This document shows, one piece after another, positions 24,401 to 32,733 of a stretch of DNA of 64,000 nucleotides (its first letter is position 1; every line of letters starts with the position of its first letter). The notes beneath the pieces are model-generated. The model was not told the origin of the DNA and made no database searches. It saw nothing but the letters and a program-made list of their open reading frames with translations. Both the position numbers and the translations under genes were made by a program. The DNA comes from Actinomycetota bacterium. GTDB lineage: Bacteria > Actinomycetota > Acidimicrobiia > Acidimicrobiales > AC-14. Location: positions 56,178 through 120,177 of the forward strand of contig JBFMCT010000005.1 of NCBI GenBank assembly GCA_040754375.1. The letters run 5' to 3'.

Positions 24401-25981
24401 TCAGCACGGCGGGTCGACGGGGTAGTCGGGCTGGGCCCGGAAGTGGTCCTCCAGGGCGGCCATCACCGCCAGTGCGACGTCGTCGCACCAGTGCCAGGCG
24501 GCCACCTGCACGCCCACGGGAAGCCCGGCGCTGCCCTTCTCGGCTCGGCCCGCGGCCCGCTGCACCACGTCGAGGCCGCAACTGCGGTCGCTCTCCTCGC
24601 CGGGCCGCACCCGGGTGGCGGCCACCACGCCCGCGGGCATACCGAGCACGTTGAAGCGCACCGAGTAGCTGGTGGTGTCGAACAGCAGCCGGCTCTCGCC
24701 GTGGTGGAGGGCGGGCACGGCGTGGGGCGGGCAGATGACGGCCTCGAAGCCGCCCTCCCCGAGCGCGTGCAGGAAGCGGTGCTCCCAGCCGTCCCGCTCG
24801 GCCGACAGCCGCCAGAACCGGCGGGTGGACAAGCGCTGGGAGGCCATGATCGTGCGGGCCAGGCGCCGCTGCCCGGCGGCCCGCAAGGCGGCTGCCACGG
24901 GCGGCTTCAGGCGGTTGGGTACCGCCGCGATCTGGGCCACCATCCGTATACGGCTGTCGACCTTGTTCCCGGCCAGGTGGGGCTTGGCCCAGGCCAGGCC
25001 GTCGGCCATGAGGAACGAGAAGTACAGGCGGGCCGCCATCTCCGGCTCGGGAGGGCTGAACGGCTCGACCACCGCGCCGCGCGCCCGTAGGGCGTCGGCC
25101 GCTTCGTGGACGGCCCGGCGGATGGCCGGTGACGCCCCCCAGTAACCGTCGTCGTCGAACATGGCCACCCGCAGCCCCTCGACGGCTACCGGACCGGGTT
25201 CCCGCCAGGGGACGGGTGGGATGCGAGGGTCGACCCGTTCCTGGCCGGGCTGGGCCAGTACCCGCATGGCCAGGGCTAGGTCTTCGACGTGGCGGGCCAT
25301 GGGCCCGGGGTCGAGGGCGATCTGGTTGAAGCCCGGGAAGAACAGCTCGGGCGGCGAGTCGAGGTTGGTCAAACGCCACGACGTCGGCCGGAACCCGGAG
25401 ATGCCGCAGAAGTGGGCCGGGGTGCGGATGCTGCCGCCCACATCGGCGGCCAGGCCCAGGGGCGAGCCACCGGCGGCGATGATGGCGCCCTCCCCACCGC
25501 TGCCCCCGCCCGCGGTGCGGTCGAGGGCCCACGGGTTCGCCGTCCGCCCGAACAGGGGGTTGTCGGCCTCCTGGTAGAAGAGGAACTGGGCGACGTTGGT
25601 CTTGCCCATGATGACGGCCCCGGCCTCGCGCAGGCGGGCCAGCAGGGGGCCCTCGTGGCGGGCCACCCGGTCGCGACGGTTGGGCAGCCCGAAGGTGGTG
25701 GCCAGGCCGGCCACGTCGAACTGCTCCTTGACCGTCATGGGCACGCCCGCCAGCGGCCCGAGGGCCTCGCCCCGGGCGCGGGCGGCGTCCACGGCCATGG
25801 CCTCGGAGCGGGCCTCGGGGTAGCGGCGGGCCACGACCGCCCCCAGGCGCCCGTTGACCTCCTCGATACGGGCGATGTGGGCGTCGACGACCTCGAGGGC
25901 CGACAGCTCGCCACTGGCCACCGCCGCGGCCATGGCCGTGGCGCTCAGCTTGGTGATGGCCTGACCGCTCGAAGCCGACAC
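24401..25981 (-). CDS. Amidase-signature hydrolase
   Basis: The 526-residue amidase has the Lys-Ser-Ser triad of the family: Lys85 (PMTVKEQFDV), Ser161 in the Gly-rich GGGSGGEGA and the nucleophile Ser184 in ADVGGSIRTPAHFCG. It would hydrolyse an amide such as an aryl or fatty amide; substrate not predictable. GTG 25981 is preferred over the longer frame because TAGGAGC lies about 9 nt upstream and the protein then starts at the usual point (KLSATAMAAAVASGELSALE). It heads the operon ending in the DyP peroxidase. Confidence 0.9.
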   Translation of the reverse strand: MSASSGQAITKLSATAMAAAVASGELSALEVVDAHIARIEEVNGRLGAVVARRYPEARSEAMAVDAARARGEALGPLAGVPMTVKEQFDVAGLATTFGLPNRRDRVARHEGPLLARLREAGAVIMGKTNVAQFLFYQEADNPLFGRTANPWALDRTAGGGSGGEGAIIAAGGSPLGLAADVGGSIRTPAHFCGISGFRPTSWRLTNLDSPPELFFPGFNQIALDPGPMARHVEDLALAMRVLAQPGQERVDPRIPPVPWREPGPVAVEGLRVAMFDDDGYWGASPAIRRAVHEAADALRARGAVVEPFSPPEPEMAARLYFSFLMADGLAWAKPHLAGNKVDSRIRMVAQIAAVPNRLKPPVAAALRAAGQRRLARTIMASQRLSTRRFWRLSAERDGWEHRFLHALGEGGFEAVICPPHAVPALHHGESRLLFDTTSYSVRFNVLGMPAGVVAATRVRPGEESDRSCGLDVVQRAAGRAEKGSAGLPVGVQVAAWHWCDDVALAVMAALEDHFRAQPDYPVDPPC

Positions 25982-26075
25982 TGGCCCGCTCCTACCCTGT
26001 AACCGTCGCCCGGCCGCAGCGATGGTAGCGGGGGCTACGCTCGGCCCGACGGACGAGCTAGCGAGGCGGATGCCC

Positions 26076-27521
26076 ATGGACGCCAGAGAAGGACAGGGCC
26101 CGGCCGGCGGGCACCCCGGGTTGACCGACCTGTTCGCCTACCCCCTGATGGCCTGCTTGCAAGACCGGCGGACCCGGCGGGTGGCCCGGGGAGTTTCGAT
26201 CACGGCCGGTGACGCCAGCCACCAGAGCACCAACGCCCCTTCGCCCTTGTCGCCTCTGGAGGAGGCGGTGCTCATCGGGTCGATCGGCGTCACCGGGGCC
26301 GTCATGCACGACGGGCCCACCGACTTCGGGGCCCAGAAGGAGCTGGGCAGCCCGTTCCTCAACGTCGTGGCCCGGGCCGCCAGCAGCCCCGACAACGCCC
26401 AGGCGACGTCGTTCTTCATGATCAACGACGAGGCCATCTGGCTGATCCGCCGGCTCAAGGGCCGTGAGGCCCTCGACTTGGCCAACAGCGTGCCGCCCCG
26501 GTGGGAGGACCGTAGCGAGGACGACTGGCTGGCGGCGGCCGCGGCCGTCAAGCAGAAGGTCCACGACGGGCGCATGGAGTTCCCCCGGGACTGGCCCTAC
26601 TACCTGGGCTGGAACCGCCAGCACTCCAACGCCCCGGGCACGACCGTGTTCCTGCCCGTGGTCGACAACACCCGCCAGTACATCAACGCCCTGCTGATCC
26701 TGGCCTCGGAGCCCAAGGGCATCGCCCCCCTGTTCATCGACGACTACCGCCGGTTCACGCCCCGGGGCGCCATGGAGTGGCTGGCGTGGGCCGCCATGTG
26801 GGTGGGCCTGGCGCCCAACATCCCCTACCAGCCCATCGGGGGGGTCAAGCGCGTCCGCCAGGGCTACTTCAGCAAGGACAACCCGATCACCCTCAACGCC
26901 GTGGGATCGGCCCGCACCGACCACGAGGCCTTCCTGGCCATGCAGAACCTGCTGCTGGCGGCCGAGGGCCTGCGCCTGGGGGGCTGGGTCCACTCGGGCA
27001 TCCTGCCGCCCCACATCTGGAAGCGCGACCCTTCCAAAGGCCTGCTGGGCCTGGGCTTTCGCGAGCACGGTCCGGCCAAGCCCGGCCGCTTCGCCCGCTG
27101 GCCCCCGGCGCCCGCCTCCCAGCCCAACATCGTGGGCCTCGACGGCGTGCTGGAGGGGCTGTGCCCCCCCTACGTGACGGACATGGACGCGGCCGTCGAC
27201 CAGGTGCTGGATGACAAGTACGGCCCGGGCGGCGTTTATGGTGACAAGGAGCTGTTCGCCCAGGCCTACAAGGACCAGGCGGCGGCCGACGCTTACCTGC
27301 GCAACCAGGCGCCGCACCCTCCGGAGGCGGTGGCCTACACCAAGGAGATCTGCCGTTACCTCTACGAGACCTACGGGCGGTTCCCGGCCCATACCGACGC
27401 GTTCTACCTCCCCGGCCTCTGGGTCCAGGTCTCGCGGCTCGAACTGGAGTACTACGAGAAGTTCGCCAACCCGGCCCACTTCCGGCGCCAGGCCGAACGC
27501 CCGTCCGTCTGGGGGGAGTGA
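26076..27521 (+). CDS. Uncharacterised protein, weakly nitroreductase-like
   Basis: The protein has about 481 residues and I cannot assign it firmly. SPLSPLEEAVLIGSIGVTG near the start and MQNLLLAAEGLRLGGWVHSG in the second half recall the start and the conserved late helix of nitroreductase-fold flavoproteins, but no FMN-binding pattern is certain. Other conserved-looking stretches are MINDEAIWLIRRLKGREAL and IPYQPIGGVKRVRQGYF. There is no signal peptide. ATG 26076 sits about 6 nt after GAGGCGG; ATG 26070 is equally possible. It diverges from the amidase-DyP operon, so a redox role alongside the peroxidase is conceivable. Confidence 0.55.
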   Translation: MDAREGQGPAGGHPGLTDLFAYPLMACLQDRRTRRVARGVSITAGDASHQSTNAPSPLSPLEEAVLIGSIGVTGAVMHDGPTDFGAQKELGSPFLNVVARAASSPDNAQATSFFMINDEAIWLIRRLKGREALDLANSVPPRWEDRSEDDWLAAAAAVKQKVHDGRMEFPRDWPYYLGWNRQHSNAPGTTVFLPVVDNTRQYINALLILASEPKGIAPLFIDDYRRFTPRGAMEWLAWAAMWVGLAPNIPYQPIGGVKRVRQGYFSKDNPITLNAVGSARTDHEAFLAMQNLLLAAEGLRLGGWVHSGILPPHIWKRDPSKGLLGLGFREHGPAKPGRFARWPPAPASQPNIVGLDGVLEGLCPPYVTDMDAAVDQVLDDKYGPGGVYGDKELFAQAYKDQAAADAYLRNQAPHPPEAVAYTKEICRYLYETYGRFPAHTDAFYLPGLWVQVSRLELEYYEKFANPAHFRRQAERPSVWGE

Positions 27522-27531
27522 CCGGCGGGGG

Positions 27532-28449
27532 TTGGCTCTGGCGGTCGTCGGGGCCGTCGGGGCCGTGCTCGCCGTCATGGTGGGCACCGTCTCGCCGGCC
27601 GCCGGGCAGGTGACCGTGGAGGTGAACCGGGCCGTTCAGTACGGCGAGGGCAGCGGGGCGCCGCTGCTGCTCGACGCCTACGTGCCGGCGGCCGAGGGGA
27701 CCGACCGGCGTCCCGCGGTCGTGCTGGTCCACGGGGGCGGAGGGCGTGAGGTGTTCGACCGCGAGGCCCGGTTGATCGCGGCCAAGGGGTGGGTGGCGTT
27801 CACCATCGACTACCGCCCGGGGGCGGTCGCGGCCGTCGAGGACATGAGCGTGGCTGTCACCTGGGTACGGGCCAACGCCGACCGCTACCGGGTCGAGCCG
27901 GGCCGTATCGCCGCCTTGGGCGAGTCCTTCGGCGGCTACCTGGTGGGGATGGCCGCGGTGGTGGGCCGGGGCGACCGCAGCGAGGGCTCGCGGGTACGGG
28001 CCGCGGTGTCGTGGTCGGGCCCCATGGACCTGGCCGCGCTGGCCCGTGAGCAGGGCGAGGCGGCCGTCGCCCCGATGGTGGGGTGCCGGCTGGCCGACTG
28101 CCCCGACCTCTACGCCGACCTGTCCCCGATCACCCACGTCGACCCGACCGACGCCCCCCTCTACATGATCAGCGGGACCGGGGAACCGGTGATCCGGGCT
28201 CAGGCTACGGCCATGGCCACCCGCATCGAGGACGTCGGGGGCCGCACCCAGCTCCAGGCCGTGGAGGGCTCCCGGACGGCTCTGGAGTACCGCGAGGACG
28301 TCTGGGCCCCCACCGAGCTGTTCCTGGAGCGCCAGCTCGTCCCCCAACCGGCCACGTCCATCGGGACGCTGGTGTTCGCCCTGACCATGGCCCTGGTGGC
28401 GGCGGGCGCCGTCTACGGCCTCCGCCGGCGGGCCGGCTCCCGGACCTGA
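27532..28449 (+). CDS. Exported alpha/beta-hydrolase esterase with C-terminal membrane anchor
   Basis: The N-terminal hydrophobic segment (ALAVVGAVGAVLAVMVGTVS) reads as a signal peptide. Then come PAVVLVHGGGGREVFDREAR (oxyanion HGGG), the nucleophile elbow LGESFGGYLVG, and PLYMISGTGEPVI where the Asp/Glu region is expected. A C-terminal TM helix (TLVFALTMALVAAGAVYGL) with RRRAGSR would anchor it with the enzyme outside. It resembles the BD-FAE esterase group. The TTG start is uncertain; the frame is open upstream inside the preceding gene. A palindromic repeat follows the stop. Confidence 0.78.
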   Translation: MALAVVGAVGAVLAVMVGTVSPAAGQVTVEVNRAVQYGEGSGAPLLLDAYVPAAEGTDRRPAVVLVHGGGGREVFDREARLIAAKGWVAFTIDYRPGAVAAVEDMSVAVTWVRANADRYRVEPGRIAALGESFGGYLVGMAAVVGRGDRSEGSRVRAAVSWSGPMDLAALAREQGEAAVAPMVGCRLADCPDLYADLSPITHVDPTDAPLYMISGTGEPVIRAQATAMATRIEDVGGRTQLQAVEGSRTALEYREDVWAPTELFLERQLVPQPATSIGTLVFALTMALVAAGAVYGLRRRAGSRT

Positions 28450-28454
28450 CCCGG

Positions 28455-28538
28455 CCGCCACCCCACGAAACCCGCGCGGGAATCGTGGGCGTTTTGCCCA
28501 CGATTCCCGCGCAGGTTTGGCCGTTTGTGGGGCGGAGT
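28455..28538. repeat. Palindromic repeat copy 1
   Basis: The core is a 23-bp arm at 28468-28490 (containing GCGCGGGAATCGTGGGC), a 5-nt loop GTTTT and a near-perfect reverse complement at 28496-28518 (one mismatch). Imperfect outer arms (CCACCCCACGAAAC against GTTTGTGGGGCGG) extend it. Copies 2 and 3 are at 31549 and 63814. It follows the esterase stop by a few bases. Confidence 0.85.
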
Positions 28539-28687
28539 TGTCCTGGGGTTGGCTCAACCTGGCCGGCCGATGTGCCGACTAGGGCAGTAACGGATGTGAA
28601 GAAAGCACAGCCGAGCGGCCGACGGCCGTGGCGTACAGCGGCGGCGCCCGCCTCCGCGGCGCAGTCTGACGACAGGAGGACAGGGCG

Positions 28688-30361
28688 ATGGCCGAAGACG
28701 GGATGACCGGCAGAGACGGTTCCCCTTCACGATCACAATCCCCGCTGGACCGTCTCCGCGAGGCGGCCGCTCGGATGGCCGAGGCCGACGGCGGTGCGGC
28801 CGCGCCCGGACCGGCACGGCCCGCGAACGCGACGTCGGCCGGCGCCGCGGCCAGGCCCACGAAGTCGACCAGGTCGGCCGCAGCCGGCGCTGCCTCCAAG
28901 TCGACCAGGTCGGCCGCAGCCAAGTCGGCCGTAGCCAAGTCGGCCGCCGCCCCCAAGTCCGCCGCCGCCAAGTCGACCAGGTCGGCCAAGTCGGCCGCCG
29001 CCGCCAAGTCCGCCGCCCCCAAGTCGGCCGCCGCCGGCAGGGTCAGCCGGTCAGCCGCCGCCGCCAAGTCCAACGGGCCGGCGGCAGCCGGTGGTCAGGC
29101 CGGGCTCGGCACCCGTGGACGAGCGGGGGCCAGCGACAGGCCGGTCCAGGCTCGAGCGGCTGCTCCCGAAGGCGCCTCCTCTACCGACGCCCGGATCCCT
29201 TCCGTACCGCCGGTCTCGCCCCGTCCCATGTTCCGTCCGCTGGGGGCTCCGGCCGAGGCCGGGTCGCCAGGTGGATGGTCGCCCTCCGTCGCTCCTGCCG
29301 CCGTGCCGGTCCAGCCGGCCGGGCCGATGCCCTCGTCCGGCCCGGGTTCGCGGGCTGTGGCCTGGGAGCCTCCGCCCCCGTCCGCCCCGCCGCCCTACTA
29401 TCCGCCCCCGGCGACGCCGCCGTTCGGGGCTACCCCCGGGCCGGCCCCCTCCAACTACGGCGCCCCGCCCGAACGGGGCGGGCGCAAGACGCTCGTCATC
29501 GGGCTGGTGGTTGGCGCACTGGCCTTGGCGGGCACGGGCGTGGGCTTCACTCTGGCCAACCGGGCCCCGTCCAAAGCCGAGTACGTGGCGTCCGCCGAGC
29601 AGGTGTGCGCTCCGGCCAACGCCGAAGTGGCGGCCGTCACCCGGCCCACGAGTTACCCCGAGCTGGCCTCGGCCACGGGCACGGTGGCTGCCGCCATGGG
29701 CACGCAGGCCACCGCCCTGCGCGACCTCGAACGTCCTCGTGACGGCGGTGCCGCGCTCGACGCCGCCCTGGTGTCGCTCGACTCGTCCCGGGCCGCGGTC
29801 GAGCGCCTCGGGGCGGCCGCCGGCTCGTCCGACGACGGGGCCACGGTGGCCGCCAGCAACGAGGTGTCGGCCGCCTTTGCGGACGCGTCGACCAAGGCGG
29901 CCGCCTTCGGGTTCACGGGCTGCGTGATGGGCATGAAGGCCGGGTTCGACTCGATGGCGGGTGGCAGCCACGGCATCCTCAAGACGGCCTACGTGGCCCG
30001 GGCCGAGGGCTTCTGCCGGTCGGCGGCCAGCAGGATGGACGCCGTCCCCTTCCCCACGAGCGCTACCCCGGCCGCCCTGGCCCGGTTCCTCGGCCAGTTC
30101 GCGACCATCGCCGACCAACTCCTGGCCGACCTCAAGGGGATCACGGTGCCGCCCGGCGACGAAGCGGCCGTGGCCGACATGCTGGCTGCCCAGGAGCAGG
30201 TGAACGCCAAGGGCCACGAGCTGATCGCGGCCGTGAGGGCCGACGACGAAGCCGCCTTCATCGCTGTCGACCGGGACATGGTCCGGCTGGTCACAGCGGC
30301 CGATGCCAAGCTCGACGCGTACGGCCTCACGGTTTGCGGTTCCAACTTCGGTGAGTACTGA
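28688..30361 (+). CDS. Membrane protein with histone-H1-like Lys/Ala/Ser tail and duplicated exported domain
   Basis: The 557-residue protein has a strong Shine-Dalgarno (ACAGGAGGACAGGGCG) before ATG 28688. Residues about 57-128 are low-complexity Lys-Ser-Ala repeats (KSAAAKSTRSAKSAAAAKS), like the tails of bacterial H1-type DNA-binding proteins. A Pro-rich linker and one TM helix (about 268-290) follow. The exported part holds two tandem repeats of about 120 aa, each with one Cys near its start (AEQVCAPA; AEGFCRSA) and one at its end (FTGCVMG; LTVCGSN), probably disulfide-linked. By the positive-inside rule the basic tail is cytoplasmic. The next gene overlaps its end by 11 bp. Confidence 0.75.
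   Translation: MAEDGMTGRDGSPSRSQSPLDRLREAAARMAEADGGAAAPGPARPANATSAGAAARPTKSTRSAAAGAASKSTRSAAAKSAVAKSAAAPKSAAAKSTRSAKSAAAAKSAAPKSAAAGRVSRSAAAAKSNGPAAAGGQAGLGTRGRAGASDRPVQARAAAPEGASSTDARIPSVPPVSPRPMFRPLGAPAEAGSPGGWSPSVAPAAVPVQPAGPMPSSGPGSRAVAWEPPPPSAPPPYYPPPATPPFGATPGPAPSNYGAPPERGGRKTLVIGLVVGALALAGTGVGFTLANRAPSKAEYVASAEQVCAPANAEVAAVTRPTSYPELASATGTVAAAMGTQATALRDLERPRDGGAALDAALVSLDSSRAAVERLGAAAGSSDDGATVAASNEVSAAFADASTKAAAFGFTGCVMGMKAGFDSMAGGSHGILKTAYVARAEGFCRSAASRMDAVPFPTSATPAALARFLGQFATIADQLLADLKGITVPPGDEAAVADMLAAQEQVNAKGHELIAAVRADDEAAFIAVDRDMVRLVTAADAKLDAYGLTVCGSNFGEY
28859..29071 (+). repeat. In-frame tandem repeats encoding KSAAA/KSTRSA units
   Basis: Imperfect 12-24 bp units of the type AAGTCGGCCGCCGCC and AAGTCGACCAGGTCGGCC alternate here. 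All are multiples of three, so slippage would change tail length and charge without breaking the frame. Confidence 0.8.
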
Positions 30362-31532
30362 GCCGGCCTGCCGCCGGCTGGTGGTGGCGGCCGTGGCCCT
30401 GGTCACGGCCGTCACCGCCATGAACACGGCCGTTACCGCGGGGGCCAGCGACGACCCGCTCTTCGGCGACCAGTGGTCGCTGGAGCAGATCGGGGCGCCC
30501 GCCGCCTGGGCGGCGTCGACTGGCGAGGGTGTGCTGGTGGGCATCGTCGACACCGGCGTTGACGCCAGCCATCCGGACCTGAGGGACAAGATCGAGGCCC
30601 AAGTCACGTGCACGGGGGGAACGTGCCGGGAGGGCTCGGCCCGCGACGGCCACGGCCACGGGACGGCCGTGGCCGGTGTGATCGCGGCCAGCACCGGCAA
30701 CGGCACGGGGATCGCGGGGGTCGCCCCCGGGGCCCGGCTGATCGTGGCCAAGGCCATGGACGACGACGGCCGGGGGGGGACCCTCGACATCAACGCCGCC
30801 ATCGCCTGGGTAGTCGAGCGAGGGGCCAAGGTCGTGAACCTCAGCCTCGGTGACCCCGACCTGCGGCTGACGTCGCTGATCGGTTCGCCCCTGCGTTCGG
30901 GGATCGAGTACGCCTGGAGCCGGGGGGCCATCCCCGTCCTGGCTTCGGGTAACTACGACGACGGCGCGGCCGCCGGAGCGGGCCTCAGCGCCAACTACGG
31001 CGACCTCAACGCGGTGGTCGTCGGGGCCACCGACCGCAACGGCCGGGTGCCGAGTTATTCGACTTCGCTGGGCAACGCCAAGTGGGGCGTGGTCGCCCCC
31101 GGGGGCAGCGGGCGGGCAGCCGGAGCCGGGGTCCTGTCCACGGCCAGGTCGGGGCGCTACGGCTGGTCCTCGGGAACGTCGCTGGCCGCCCCCCACGTGT
31201 CGGGGGCTCTGGCCCTGCTGCTGGCCCAGGGCCTGCCGCCGTCGGTCGCTGTCGAACGGCTGCTGTCGACCGCCGACGGTTCACCGTGCGGCGAGGGATG
31301 CCAAGGCCGGCTCCGGGCCGATGCGGCCGTGGCCGTTGCCGCGGCCGGCGAAGTCGTGGCCGCCTCCCCGGACGGCTCGCCGCTGGCCGCCGCGGGTGCG
31401 CCCGGCATGGACGGCGCGGGGGGCGGGGGCGGCGCGGGCCGGGCGCCGCTCATCGGGCTGGCCGCCGTCTTGGTGGCGGCCGCCGGGGCGTCCACCGCAG
31501 CCACCGCCATCTGGTCTCGCCGCCGGGCCTGA
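30351..31532 (+). CDS. Mycosin-like subtilisin protease, membrane-anchored
   Basis: The 393-residue S8 protease has Asp67 (VGIVDTGVDASHPDL), His103 (DGHGHGTAVAGV), oxyanion Asn201 (LASGNYDDG) and Ser277 (GTSLAAPHVSG). A signal peptide spans about residues 8-30, and the C-terminus has a Gly-rich spacer and TM helix (IGLAAVLVAAAGASTAATAI) ending in SRRRA. This is the architecture of MycP mycosins of type VII secretion, but no ESX genes are visible. The GTG start at 30351 lies inside the end of the previous gene, so expression is linked. A palindromic repeat follows. Confidence 0.9.
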   Translation: MSTEPACRRLVVAAVALVTAVTAMNTAVTAGASDDPLFGDQWSLEQIGAPAAWAASTGEGVLVGIVDTGVDASHPDLRDKIEAQVTCTGGTCREGSARDGHGHGTAVAGVIAASTGNGTGIAGVAPGARLIVAKAMDDDGRGGTLDINAAIAWVVERGAKVVNLSLGDPDLRLTSLIGSPLRSGIEYAWSRGAIPVLASGNYDDGAAAGAGLSANYGDLNAVVVGATDRNGRVPSYSTSLGNAKWGVVAPGGSGRAAGAGVLSTARSGRYGWSSGTSLAAPHVSGALALLLAQGLPPSVAVERLLSTADGSPCGEGCQGRLRADAAVAVAAAGEVVAASPDGSPLAAAGAPGMDGAGGGGGAGRAPLIGLAAVLVAAAGASTAATAIWSRRRA

Positions 31533-31548
31533 TCGCAGCGGCCCCACC

Positions 31549-31613
31549 GGCTGCCACCCCACGAAACCCGCGCGGGAACCGGGGGCGAAACGCCCACGAT
31601 TCCCGCGCAGGTC
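31549..31613. repeat. Palindromic repeat copy 2
   Basis: The left arm 31564-31586 differs from copy 1 at two positions (CCGGGGGC for TCGTGGGC), the loop is GAAAC, and the right arm 31592-31612 is conserved. It sits between the convergent subtilase and sortase genes, 17 bp after the subtilase stop. Confidence 0.85.
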
Positions 31614-31641
31614 GATGGGAGTGCCGGCTTTACCCAGGTCC

Positions 31642-32280
31642 TCAGGTGGGGACGGCGGCGGCCCAGACGACGAGGTTGGCCGAGTAGCTGCGGGCCCGGC
31701 GGTCGAACGAGCCGTCACACGTGATCAGGCGCAGCTCAGGGCCGGGCGTCGGGCCGTACACGAAGGCCGTGGGAAAGGCGTCCTTCTCGTAGGAGCCCGA
31801 GCCCCGTACGACGAACGTGACCGTGCCCTCGGCGTAGTCGACGTGGACGGCGTCGCCCGGATCGAGCTCGCCCAGCCGGTGGAAGACCGATGGCCCGCTC
31901 GTCGAATCGAGATGAGCGGCGATCACCGCCGGCCCGGTCGCCCCCGGCCTCGTCCCCAGCGAGTACCAGCCGGCGTCGTCGTAGCCGGGCACCTCCAGGG
32001 TGCCGTCGGGGTTGAGGCCCAGGAGGACGAGATCAGCCGAGACCCCGATGGCCGGGGCCCGGACCCGTAGGGGCTGGCCCTCGGGGACGACTACCGCCCA
32101 GGACGGCCCGGCCCGACCGAGCACGGCCCCGGGCGCGGGCACGGCCAAAGTGGCGGCCGCCGGTCCCGGGCCCCGGACCATCACCGCAGCCAGGGCGGTA
32201 CACGCGGCGACGACCGCGGCCACCAGTAGGCCCACGGTCCGGCCGCTGGGCGGCTCCCGGGCGATCCCCAGGTTGGTCAA
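31642..32280 (-). CDS. Class F-type sortase
   Basis: The 212-residue sortase has an N-terminal TM helix (VGLLVAAVVAACTALAAVMV) and a sortase domain with His123 (VIAAHLDS), Cys188 (LRLITCDGSF) and Arg197 (RARSYSANLVV). The short size, single N-terminal anchor and TCDG context fit class F enzymes of actinobacteria. The start is TTG at 32280. It lies 27 bp downstream of a lipoprotein gene on the same strand, a possible partner. Confidence 0.88.
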   Translation of the reverse strand: MTNLGIAREPPSGRTVGLLVAAVVAACTALAAVMVRGPGPAAATLAVPAPGAVLGRAGPSWAVVVPEGQPLRVRAPAIGVSADLVLLGLNPDGTLEVPGYDDAGWYSLGTRPGATGPAVIAAHLDSTSGPSVFHRLGELDPGDAVHVDYAEGTVTFVVRGSGSYEKDAFPTAFVYGPTPGPELRLITCDGSFDRRARSYSANLVVWAAAVPT

Positions 32281-32307
32281 CCCGCCAGGACGAACGCTGG
32301 TCGCCGG

Positions 32308-32628
32308 TTACCCGGCCGCCCGCCGCCGCCAGGCCGCTCCCGCGCCGGCCGCTACGGCCGCCGCCGCGGCTACGCCCGCGGCAGGCGCGAGCAGGCCGGG
32401 CCCGGCTTGGGTGGCGGTGCCCCCGCCACCGGTGGCCACCGCACCGATCGGCGCGGCCGGTGCCGGGATGGTCGTGGTGATGGGTTGGGCGGCAGTGGTG
32501 GGCACCGGGACGAAGCTCGTCGTCGGGGCCGTCTGCTCGTCGTCGTCACCGCACGCCGCCAAGGCCAGGGCCATCACCGCCGCCGCGGCCGCTGATCCCC
32601 ACCGGGTGCTCCGTGGAAGGTTGCGCAT
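32308..32628 (-). CDS. Small lipoprotein with C-terminal hydrophobic tail
   Basis: The 106-residue protein has a signal peptide ending in a lipobox (ALALAACGDD, Cys26), a Thr/Pro-rich middle (TTSFVPVPTTAAQPITTTIP), and a C-terminal hydrophobic stretch followed by RRR, like a sorting signal. No LPxTG motif is seen; LLAPAAG precedes the hydrophobic part. An AGGAGG Shine-Dalgarno precedes ATG 32628. Its position just upstream of the sortase suggests they work together, which is inference. Confidence 0.7.
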   Translation of the reverse strand: MRNLPRSTRWGSAAAAAVMALALAACGDDDEQTAPTTSFVPVPTTAAQPITTTIPAPAAPIGAVATGGGGTATQAGPGLLAPAAGVAAAAAVAAGAGAAWRRRAAG

Positions 32629-32733
32629 GTCCGCCTCCTGTTCCCGCAGTTGCTCGGAACCCTACCCGCTGGCGCGGCAGCCGACTCCTGCCCTGGGGGC
32701 CGGCTTGGCTGACGCCCGTGGCACACTCGTGCG

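Noticed and set aside
28859..29071. Possible CRISPR array or non-coding satellite in the regular repeats
   Set aside because: Units are short, in-frame and have no unique spacers; they encode the Lys/Ala/Ser tail.
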